DNA from: Allobrachymonas sp.
GTDB lineage: Bacteria; Pseudomonadota; Gammaproteobacteria; Burkholderiales; Burkholderiaceae_C
DNA length: 7,157 bases
Reading direction: 5' to 3'
Assembly (NCBI GenBank): GCA_030538335.1
Contig: JAUNUE010000094.1
Location: forward strand, 1-7,157
Both the position numbers and the translations under genes were made by a program. Shown here in pieces: positions 1 through 5,822 of this stretch. Numbering within the stretch: position 1 is the first letter of the stretch; each line of letters begins with the position of its first letter. The notes under the pieces were generated by a model. It did not search any database. It saw only the letters and a program-made list of their open reading frames with translations, and was not told the origin of the DNA.

Positions 1-470
1 CGCTCTTTGCCGAAAAAGGTGTTGCTGGTGTTGAATACAGTTTCGAGGTCGGCATCGCCAAAACCGTAAAACGCCAGCTCCAGTTCGGGAATGTCCTGGC
101 GTTCGGTGCGTTTGAGGGGATCCAGGTCGGCCCAGCGGTTGCCCGAGTTGCGGTAGGCCGCAATCAGTTGCTGCACCGCCGTGCGCTTGCGGCCAATGTC
201 GGCGTCGGGGTTGGCGTACAGCACCTGCGTATGCCCCAACTTGGCGCGTTCGGCAAAGGCGCTGATGACGGGCTGGTGGGGCACATCCTTGCTGTTGCTG
301 CCGTCTTGTGCCGGCAGGTGTTGCAGGTTGTCGAAATATTCGCGCCAGGTTTCGGGCACGCTGCCCGGGTTGGCAAGGTAGCTTTCGTACATCTCCTCCA
401 CATACGGGGCGTTGCCGCCAAACAGGTAGGTGTTGGAGCGGTAGGTACGGTACACCGCTGATTCGCTCAT
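1..470 (-). CDS. sucA: 2-oxoglutarate dehydrogenase E1 component, N-terminal 156 residues (partial, runs off left edge)
   Basis: SucA is the thiamine-diphosphate E1 subunit of the 2-oxoglutarate dehydrogenase complex. In the TCA cycle it decarboxylates 2-oxoglutarate and passes the succinyl group to lipoyl-E2 (SucB) in the cytoplasm. The translation starts MSESAVYRTYRSNTYLFGGN. It then carries the family's N-terminal blocks: NAPYVEEMYESYLANPGS (about 20-37), WREYF (about 42-46), RWADLDPLKR (about 113-122) and VFNTSNTFFG (about 144-153). The full protein is usually about 930-960 residues, so only the E2-binding arm and the start of the first domain are here. The catalytic thiamine-binding part lies beyond position 1. 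The ATG at 470 is preferred because GGAAG lies 10 nt upstream (481-485) and the nearby ATG at 475 is out of frame. It is separated from the upstream gene by 285 bp, so it probably has its own promoter. Identification is firm; only the edge is missing. Confidence 0.95.
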   Translation of the reverse strand, partial: MSESAVYRTYRSNTYLFGGNAPYVEEMYESYLANPGSVPETWREYFDNLQHLPAQDGSNSKDVPHQPVISAFAERAKLGHTQVLYANPDADIGRKRTAVQQLIAAYRNSGNRWADLDPLKRTERQDIPELELAFYGFGDADLETVFNTSNTFFGKE

Positions 471-480
471 GGCATGCTCA

Positions 481-502
481 CTTCCGCGCCCCTGCAGGGC
501 GC
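481..502 (-). promoter_or_regulatory. sucA: Shine-Dalgarno of sucA with an abutting 6-bp GC hairpin
   Basis: On the minus strand GCGCCC (502-497) can pair with GGGCGC (491-486) around the loop TGCAG. The stem ends directly against GGAAG (485-481), the likely ribosome-binding site, which is 10 nt before the ATG. Such a stem could limit or stabilise ribosome access to the sucA message. The base pairing is seen in the sequence; any control function is inference. Confidence 0.4.
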
Positions 503-720
503 TTTGGCTGGTTGAAAGACCCTCCGCCTGCCGGCTGCACCAACGCGGCGGATTGCACCAAGTCGCCGTTACTCAAAATGCAGAACTGCGCGCATCATCA
601 GAAAATACGGGCGACTTGCAGCGATTGTGCCACCAGATGGTGGGCGCGGGGCGTGCGGGTCAATCTCCCTTGCTGGCCAAGGGCATATCTGCGTGAATTG
701 CTCAAGGCGTAAGGCAGACG

Positions 721-743
721 GCGCCGCTTCTGGGAGGCGGCGC
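721..743 (-). terminator. Possible weak terminator hairpin after the last gene of the transporter cluster
   Basis: A perfect 7-bp stem, GCGCCGC (721-727) with GCGGCGC (737-743), encloses a 9-nt loop. It begins 12 nt past the TAG stop of the upstream gene. The bases that follow on the minus strand are not T-rich, so this is not a classic intrinsic terminator. It may only protect the 3' end of the message, and read-through into sucA is possible. Confidence 0.35.
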
Positions 744-755
744 AAGCAGCGAAAC

Positions 756-1685
756 CTATTCGGCGGCGGGCGCTTGTGCAGATGCGCTGGGCGCGCTGCT
801 GGCTGATGCCGCCGGGCTTGTTGCAGAAGCCGGAGGCGCGAGAGGCTGGCGCAGTACCTCGGCCTGTGCCTCGGACAAAGGCTTCCATTGCAGGCGTGCC
901 ATGGCGTCCAGACGGTCCAGACTGATGGCGGTGCCGGGTGTCGCCAGCAGTGCGATCTGCTTTAGCAACGCCATGTTCTGCAAGCCGATGCTTCCATCCA
1001 GATTCTCGATATGCAGATATTCGATGCGGGAGGATGCGATGGAGACTCTGCCGGAGGCCAGTTTTTCAAGCGGGTGGGCAGACGCCTCCGCCCGCCGGGA
1101 GTCGGCATCAACTTTGGCGTAAGCCAGTTCCGCAAGCCGGGCTTCATCAGGCGAGCGCATGCTGGCATGGCTGTAGACATGCAACTGGCCTATTTCGGCA
1201 TGGGCCACCTGCACATGGCCCTGGGTGCGGATGGTGAGTGCGGGCATGGCTTGCGCACTGCTGATCAACAGGTCGCCGTCGTGGCGTACCACCAGTTGCG
1301 CCAGATGCAGCGGCACGTTCAATTGCTTGATGCGCCAGGAGGCGTAGCGTTCGTTGCGGCCAGCAGGGGGATCAGGCAGGCTGGGCCGCAGCACCAGCCG
1401 GTCGCCTTCGCGCACCAACAGCGTGTGGGCATCGGTGGGTGTGCTCTGGCCGTGTACTTCCACCGTGATGGCGTCCTGGTCGGTAAACGCGATATGCAGG
1501 GTGTTGGTCCAGATGCGGGCGGGATCTGCGTCGATCTGCAGGGCGGTAATGCCTTGCAACTCGCGATATGCAAGTGTGCCGGTCTGAAAGCGCCCCCCTT
1601 CAGGCCAGGTGCGGGTCAACAGCAGGCTCAACCAGAACACAGCCAGCGTGAACAGGAACAGAAGCCGGGTTTTGCGCTGCTTCAT
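756..1685 (-). CDS. Unrecognised membrane-anchored protein, predicted beta-rich exterior, Ala/Ser/Pro-rich tail
   Basis: A 309-residue protein that I do not assign to a named family. A basic start (MKQRKTR) is followed by one hydrophobic helix at about residues 8-24, fitting a signal anchor with the rest outside the cytoplasm. The middle has alternating short hydrophobic strands (for example LNVPLHLAQLVVRHDGDLLI and ALTIRTQGHVQVAHAEIGQL), somewhat like the beta-helical DUF2807/DUF4097 adhesin-like domains; that resemblance is a guess. The last 27 or so residues are almost only Ala, Ser and Pro. The ATG at 1685 overlaps the stop of the ABC-2 permease as ATGA, so the two are probably translationally coupled. 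An in-frame start further upstream at 1775 would overlap the permease by about 90 bp and is unlikely. By context it is probably a partner of the transporter encoded just before it. Confidence 0.75.
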   Translation of the reverse strand: MKQRKTRLLFLFTLAVFWLSLLLTRTWPEGGRFQTGTLAYRELQGITALQIDADPARIWTNTLHIAFTDQDAITVEVHGQSTPTDAHTLLVREGDRLVLRPSLPDPPAGRNERYASWRIKQLNVPLHLAQLVVRHDGDLLISSAQAMPALTIRTQGHVQVAHAEIGQLHVYSHASMRSPDEARLAELAYAKVDADSRRAEASAHPLEKLASGRVSIASSRIEYLHIENLDGSIGLQNMALLKQIALLATPGTAISLDRLDAMARLQWKPLSEAQAEVLRQPLAPPASATSPAASASSAPSASAQAPAAE

Positions 1686-2521
1686 GCCAGATCCCTTTCG
1701 CGCAGCGCGAGCAGGGCGCACAGCCACAGCAAGGCTGGCACGCCCAGCCAGAACAAGGCATTGACCAGCCACCACAGCAAGGAGGGGGCAGAAGCCTCAC
1801 CCGACAGCACCAGCCACCAGGCCAGATGCTCCAGATGAAAACCCAGGGTGGAACTGAGCAGCACCGTGAGCAGGAACACAACAAAGCACACCACCGCCGT
1901 TTTAAGCCCTGCCAGTTTGCGGAAGTAAATGCTGCCCAGCACGGCAAAACCGCTCAGACCCGCCAATACCAGCAGCCAGGCCCATTGGCTGGCGGGCGCC
2001 TGCAGGCTGGAGTCCTGGTAAGTGGCAAAAGGGACGAACAGGGCATAGTCCCGCGGCTCTGGCAGGGCAGAATGGGTGATGCCCTCGGGCAGCAGCTCGG
2101 TAGCACGGGCCAAGTCCCATTGGTAGCCGACTGCACCAGCAGCAGCGTTGACCAGTGTGATGCACAGCGTATAGGCAAGCGGGTAGGCCACGAGTACGGT
2201 CAAAGCCGCCAGCAGCCATTTCTCGCAGGTAGATGCCGGGCGCGTGAGCAGCAGCAAGGCGGATTCGGGTCGGCGCAAGGCCGCAAAGTACTGGCTGGCA
2301 AATACCATGCCCGAAACCAGCAGGCCGAGCCAGAAGAAAAAAGCCTGCGTCCCGGTTTGCCCGGCGCGGCCATGTTCCATCGCCAGCATGATCAGCATCA
2401 ACAGGGCCTGCGTGGCAAACACCACAAGCAGAAACAGACCGTAGGCGCGGCGTTGCTCGGCCCATTGCGCCCGCAACAGGCGCAGGAAGCGCGAGGGTGC
2501 AAAACAGGTGGCGGGTTTCAT
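1682..2521 (-). CDS. ABC-2-type transporter permease, six predicted helices
   Basis: A 279-residue inner-membrane protein with hydrophobic segments at about residues 28-48, 59-79, 102-124, 180-198, 207-227 and 249-272. Six helices is the usual number for an ABC-2-type permease half. A larger loop (about 125-179) between helices 3 and 4 probably faces the periplasm. There is no strong sequence motif, so the family call rests on size, topology and position next to an ATPase. The ATG at 2521 overlaps the ATPase stop as ATGA, and its own stop overlaps the next start the same way. That arrangement fits fixed-ratio production of an ATPase, a permease and an associated extracytoplasmic protein. The substrate is unknown; ABC-2 systems export drugs, peptides, polysaccharides or lipids. 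Confidence 0.85.
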   Translation of the reverse strand: MKPATCFAPSRFLRLLRAQWAEQRRAYGLFLLVVFATQALLMLIMLAMEHGRAGQTGTQAFFFWLGLLVSGMVFASQYFAALRRPESALLLLTRPASTCEKWLLAALTVLVAYPLAYTLCITLVNAAAGAVGYQWDLARATELLPEGITHSALPEPRDYALFVPFATYQDSSLQAPASQWAWLLVLAGLSGFAVLGSIYFRKLAGLKTAVVCFVVFLLTVLLSSTLGFHLEHLAWWLVLSGEASAPSLLWWLVNALFWLGVPALLWLCALLALRERDLA

Positions 2522-3408
2522 GGTGTGGCCTTTGCCGTTGCGGCCGCTGGCAGGGCTGCGAGTACGGCATCCTTGTTGGTACTCAGCGCCTTGTACAGCA
2601 GTTCGAGTTGTACCGGGCTGGGGGTCTGCTCGCCGCCGCGTGGCGCGACCCAGGCGGTTTGCTGGCCAATGGCCTCCTGGTACAGCACATCTTCAGGCAC
2701 GGCCATCGTGTTTTCGGCCACGCCCATGCGCAGGTACTGGGCCAGCGCCGCCATGGGGCTGGACAGCACCAGCCGACCCGCATCGATGAACCAGATGTGC
2801 TGCAGGATGCTTTCCAGATCGTGCGCCTGGTGCGTGCTGATCAGCACGGTGCGCTGCGCCTGCTCGGGCCGCGCCATGAGCTTGCGGAACTGGGTGCGGC
2901 TGACAATGTCGAGTCCGTTGGTCGGCTCGTCCATCAGCAGCACCGGCGTTTGCGTGGCGAGTGCAAAGGCAATGGCGGCTTTCTTTTTCTGGCCCAGGCT
3001 CATCGCGCCAAACGCCTGTGTGGTCGGCACATCCAGTTCCTGCAGGTAGGTGTCAAACAGGGCGGTATCAAAGCGCGGATAAAACGCCGCGTGCGTGTGG
3101 CGCAGGGCGGCAGGCGTGAGGTTGGGCAGGTGGAATTCTTCGGGCAGGATGTACACCTGTTCCAGAAACTCTGCCGCGCGTTGGCGTGGCACGTAGCCCC
3201 GCACCGCCACCCGGCCCCCATCGGGCGTGAGCAGGCCGCACAGGATTTTCAGCAGCGTGGACTTGCCACTGCCGTTGCGGCCAAACAGGCCGTAGATGCC
3301 GGGTTGTTGCACATTTGCGCTGAACTGCGTGAACAGCGGTTGCTTGCCGTAGCCAAACGCCAGGTCGGCTACGGCAATGGTGTGTGCGTCAGGGTCAGAA
3401 GCGTGCAT
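2518..3408 (-). CDS. ABC transporter ATP-binding protein (ABC-2/drug-export type)
   Basis: A 296-residue cytoplasmic ATPase that would power the adjacent ABC-2 permease. Visible motifs: Walker A GRNGSGKST at 43-51, signature region MSLGQKKK at 136-143 (in place of LSGGQ), Walker B VLLMDEP at 156-162 with catalytic Glu161, D-loop NGLD at about 164-167, and the switch His193 in STH. Where the Q-loop glutamine is expected the protein reads YILPEE (86-91), so the usual Gln appears replaced by Glu. About 80 residues follow the nucleotide-binding core, as in many COG1131 proteins. I chose ATG at 3408 because it lies 7 bp after the preceding stop and the ATPase homology begins about 10 residues later. 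The open frame extends to 3552, but that would overlap the lipoprotein gene by over 130 bp with non-homologous sequence. No strong Shine-Dalgarno is seen. Its stop overlaps the permease start (ATGA). Confidence 0.9.
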   Translation of the reverse strand: MHASDPDAHTIAVADLAFGYGKQPLFTQFSANVQQPGIYGLFGRNGSGKSTLLKILCGLLTPDGGRVAVRGYVPRQRAAEFLEQVYILPEEFHLPNLTPAALRHTHAAFYPRFDTALFDTYLQELDVPTTQAFGAMSLGQKKKAAIAFALATQTPVLLMDEPTNGLDIVSRTQFRKLMARPEQAQRTVLISTHQAHDLESILQHIWFIDAGRLVLSSPMAALAQYLRMGVAENTMAVPEDVLYQEAIGQQTAWVAPRGGEQTPSPVQLELLYKALSTNKDAVLAALPAAATAKATP

Positions 3409-3415
3409 CTTGTTT

Positions 3416-4063
3416 TCAAGGCGCCTTGCGAGCGGTGGCGGCGTAGCTGTTGACCCATTCCACCACCTGGGCTGACAAGGTATCGCTGGCGCGGCCAAAG
3501 GCTTCCACCACCTGCGGTACTTCCTTGCCATTGACGGGTTGGCGGATGTCAAAAAAACGCGTCGCCACCACGCGCTTCAGGCCGGGGTCGATCAGCCGCG
3601 CATCCAGTTGAACCAGCACTTCCGGCACGCCCCGGCGGTATTCGCTCTGGAAGGTGCGCAGGTCGGTGTCCAACTCCAGATCCACCATCAGCAGCCTTTC
3701 GTCGCCGCTCAAACGGACGATGCGCCCATCGGTGCGGAAGGCATCGACCAGCCGGTTGCGCACCAGCACGGGCGGCGGGTCGCTCCATTGCGCGCCTTTG
3801 TACACGCTGATCTGCCGGTCTTGCGGCAGCACCACAATGCGGTGGCCCGACAGGCGCACTCCCGTTGCAGGCTTGTTGATGCGCAAGGCCAGCGCCGTAG
3901 GCGGGCTGGCAAAGGCGGGGGGTGCGGCATGTTCGGGCAGCAGAAAGGTTTCAATCGGCTCGCCCTTGGGCATGAGCGAGCAGCCGCTCAGCAGAAGGGC
4001 CGCAAGCACCGTTGCGCCAAGGCCAACATGTCGCTGGTCGATGCGGGTGGGGTACAGCTTCAT
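3416..4063 (-). CDS. ABC-type transport auxiliary lipoprotein (PqiC/DUF330-like)
   Basis: A 215-residue lipoprotein with an N-terminal signal (about 11-27) ending in the lipobox LLSGC, so Cys28 should be lipidated and become the mature N-terminus. The rest fits the ABC_trans_aux family that includes PqiC: a short Pro/Ala stretch, then the start of the fold (TALALRINKP), VVLPQDRQISVYKGAQWSDP with the family's conserved Y-x-x-x-x-W-S-D/E-P pattern (about 76-95), and RLVDAF. In this family the lipoprotein sits in the periplasm or outer membrane and works with MCE-domain proteins to move lipids between membranes. The position directly after the MCE gene, with an ATGA overlap (ATG 4063, MCE stop 4062-4060), supports this. 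Four of the five genes of the mla-like set thus look complete apart from the 5' end of the permease, and no separate soluble MlaC is present here. Confidence 0.88.
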   Translation of the reverse strand: MKLYPTRIDQRHVGLGATVLAALLLSGCSLMPKGEPIETFLLPEHAAPPAFASPPTALALRINKPATGVRLSGHRIVVLPQDRQISVYKGAQWSDPPPVLVRNRLVDAFRTDGRIVRLSGDERLLMVDLELDTDLRTFQSEYRRGVPEVLVQLDARLIDPGLKRVVATRFFDIRQPVNGKEVPQVVEAFGRASDTLSAQVVEWVNSYAATARKAP

Positions 4064-5001
4064 GGCGTAAATTCCTTGACGTGCTCGCGGCGCAGCAGGT
4101 AGGTGGTGGGTTGGTCTTCAAGCTGGCGGGTGATGGTGCGCACCGAGGCCAGCGTGCTGCGCAGGTCGTTCACCGCAGCGCCCACGTCAGAAAAACCTTC
4201 AAGGCTGCGGTCGATGCGGCCGCGGTTCTCGGATACGGATTTTTCCAGGCCCTGCATGGTCTTGTCGATCGACACCAGCGCAGCCTGCGCGCGCAGCAGC
4301 GTGTCGCGGCCATCCTTGTCGATCAGGCGCTGGCCGGATCGCATGAGTTGCGTTGTTTCGGTAAACGCCTTGTTGGCCTGGGCCGTGGCTTGGGCCAGTT
4401 CCTTCAAGGCTACGCGGATGTCGTCGCGCTGGGAGGACAGCGCCTCGGAGGTTTGCTCCAGGTTTTTGAGCGTATTGCTGAGGTGCGCAATGTTCTGCGC
4501 CGACAGCATGGAGCGCCCCTGCAGCAGCAATTCGTTGGCGTTGTACACCATGCCTTCGCTGTCGTTGAAGAGCTTGCTCAACGGCGAAGGCAAGGCCACA
4601 ATTTCAGGTACCTGCCCGTCTTTTCCCTCTAAAGGAGCGCTGTTGGCGATATTGCCACTGCTCAGGCGAATGACCGAGCCGCCGGTCAGCCCGGTCATGA
4701 CCAGGCGCGCTTCGGTGTCGGTGCGTACCGGCGCATCGCTGTCGACTTTGACGCGCGCATACACGCGGCGCGGGTCTTCCTCGTCAAGGCTGAGGCCGCT
4801 GACTTCGCCGACCTTAATGCCGTTGAACTCCACCGTGCTGCCGCGCGACAGGCCGCTGACGGCCTCCTGGAACACAACGTCGATCGTCTGGAACTGGCTG
4901 TCGTGTCCGGCCTTGCCCAGCCAGACGGCAAACGCCAGGGCAGCAGAAATCACCAGGATGGTGAAACCGCCAATCAGGACATGGTTGGCACGGGTCTCCA
5001 T
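4060..5001 (-). CDS. MCE-domain (MlaD-family) lipid-transport substrate-binding protein
   Basis: A 313-residue protein with a single N-terminal membrane helix (about 9-28) and one MCE domain (about 38-115). The MCE domain shows AVSGLSRGSTVEFNGIKVGEV (first half) and GLTGGSVIRL (104-113). A long, mostly helical coiled-coil-like region follows (about 150-290), ending with LEDQPTTYLLRRE. MCE proteins form hexameric rings in the periplasm that carry hydrophobic lipids, anchored to the MlaE permease. E. coli MlaD has about 183 residues, so this one is longer. The extra helical tail may form a tube or needle, as in PqiB or LetB-like systems, and the neighbouring PqiC-type lipoprotein fits that. The ATG at 5001 is well supported by AAGGAG at 5016-5011, spaced 9 nt. 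It starts 14 bp after the ATPase stop. Confidence 0.93.
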   Translation of the reverse strand: METRANHVLIGGFTILVISAALAFAVWLGKAGHDSQFQTIDVVFQEAVSGLSRGSTVEFNGIKVGEVSGLSLDEEDPRRVYARVKVDSDAPVRTDTEARLVMTGLTGGSVIRLSSGNIANSAPLEGKDGQVPEIVALPSPLSKLFNDSEGMVYNANELLLQGRSMLSAQNIAHLSNTLKNLEQTSEALSSQRDDIRVALKELAQATAQANKAFTETTQLMRSGQRLIDKDGRDTLLRAQAALVSIDKTMQGLEKSVSENRGRIDRSLEGFSDVGAAVNDLRSTLASVRTITRQLEDQPTTYLLRREHVKEFTP

Positions 5002-5015
5002 ATGCGGATGCTCCT

Positions 5016-5822
5016 TCAGCGAGAGCGCGGGCGCGGCGCATGCGGCTGGCTGAGCGATGCGGCGCGGCCCCGCGGGCCATGAAAATAATCGGTGATCCAG
5101 GCGTCATCCACCGCAGCCACGTGGGCCAGGGTGTCGTTGACCAGCACCTTCTTTTGCGAAAGCACGGCCACACGGTCGGTAATAGTGTAGAGCGTATCAA
5201 GATCGTGCGTGACGAGAAAAACCGTCAATCCCAAGGCGTTACGCAGGGTTACGATCAGTTCGTCAAACGCCGCAGCACTGATGGGGTCAAGGCCCGCAGT
5301 AGGTTCGTCGAGGAACAGGATGTCGGGGTCAAGTGCCAGCGCACGCGCCAAGGCTGCGCGCTTGACCATGCCGCCCGACAGGTCGGAGGGGTATTTGTCG
5401 GCAGCCTCTTTCGGCAGGCCGGCCAGGGCAATTTTCAGCGCTGCCAGCGGTTGTGCGTCTTCGTGCGTGAACCCGGCGTGTTCCACCAGGGGCAGCGCCA
5501 CGTTTTCACCCACGGTCAGCGACGAGAACAGCGCGCCCTGCTGAAACAGCACGCCAAAGCGCTGTTCCAGCTTGCGGCGTTCTTCCACCGGCAGGGCGAG
5601 CATGTCCTGACCGAACACGCGCACGCTGCCGCCTTCGGGTTTTTTCAGGCCGATGATGGTGCGCAACAGCACCGATTTGCCAGTGCCCGAGCCGCCCACC
5701 ACGCCGAGAATTTCGCCCCGGCGCACGTCTATGTCGAGACCCTCATGCACCACCTGTTCGCCGAACTGCGTGCGCAGCCCGCGCACTTCGATGATGTTTT
5801 CAGGGGCAGGTGCGGCGGCCAT
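5016..5822 (-). CDS. MlaF-family ABC transporter ATP-binding protein
   Basis: A 268-residue cytoplasmic ATPase of the phospholipid/MCE transport type. It should bind the MlaE-family permease encoded just upstream and energise lipid movement. Motifs from the preferred start: Walker A GGSGTGKS (43-50), Q-loop VLFQQGALF (Gln94), signature LSGGM (148-152) followed by KRAALARAL, Walker B ILFLDEP (168-174), D-loop AGLDP and switch His206 in VTHDLDT. LSGGM rather than LSGGQ and the FQQGALF block are typical of MlaF relatives. I prefer ATG at 5822 because it overlaps the permease stop as TAATG. A GTG two codons earlier (5828) would also be in frame. The C-terminus is Arg/Pro-rich (about 250-268). All catalytic residues are intact, so the protein should be active. 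Confidence 0.94.
   Translation of the reverse strand: MAAAPAPENIIEVRGLRTQFGEQVVHEGLDIDVRRGEILGVVGGSGTGKSVLLRTIIGLKKPEGGSVRVFGQDMLALPVEERRKLEQRFGVLFQQGALFSSLTVGENVALPLVEHAGFTHEDAQPLAALKIALAGLPKEAADKYPSDLSGGMVKRAALARALALDPDILFLDEPTAGLDPISAAAFDELIVTLRNALGLTVFLVTHDLDTLYTITDRVAVLSQKKVLVNDTLAHVAAVDDAWITDYFHGPRGRAASLSQPHAPRPRSR

Larger units (their letters stand above)
471..755 (-). promoter_or_regulatory. sucA: sucA upstream region (non-coding, several hairpins)
   Basis: This gap between the stop of the upstream gene and the sucA ATG holds no convincing gene. Small frames here overlap neighbours and resemble nothing. It must contain the sucA promoter if sucA is transcribed separately, but I could not find a convincing -35/-10 pair. 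It is rich in dyads: 721-743, 667-683 (CCCTTG/CAAGGG around 5 nt), 630-643 (CCACCA-GA-TGGTGG), a distant pair at 559-566 and 611-618 (CAAGTCGC/GCGACTTG), and a hairpin at 486-502 next to the Shine-Dalgarno. The regulatory role is inferred from position. Confidence 0.5.

Noticed and set aside
598..888. Minus-strand 96-residue frame overlapping the 3' end of the unknown gene
   Set aside because: It overlaps the 756-1685 gene by about 130 bp in another frame, has an Arg/Ala-rich composition and shows no motif.
1826..3453. Long plus-strand open frames (1826-3049 and 2497-3453) opposite the ABC-2 genes
   Set aside because: They are antisense to well-supported genes, rich in Arg, Gln, Ala and Gly, without recognisable domains, and long antisense frames are expected in GC-rich DNA.
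3409..3552. Upstream in-frame extension of the ABC-2 ATPase to 3552
   Set aside because: The 48 extra residues overlap the lipoprotein gene, do not look like an ATPase N-terminus (Trp/Pro/Arg-rich), and the start at 3408 fits operon spacing.
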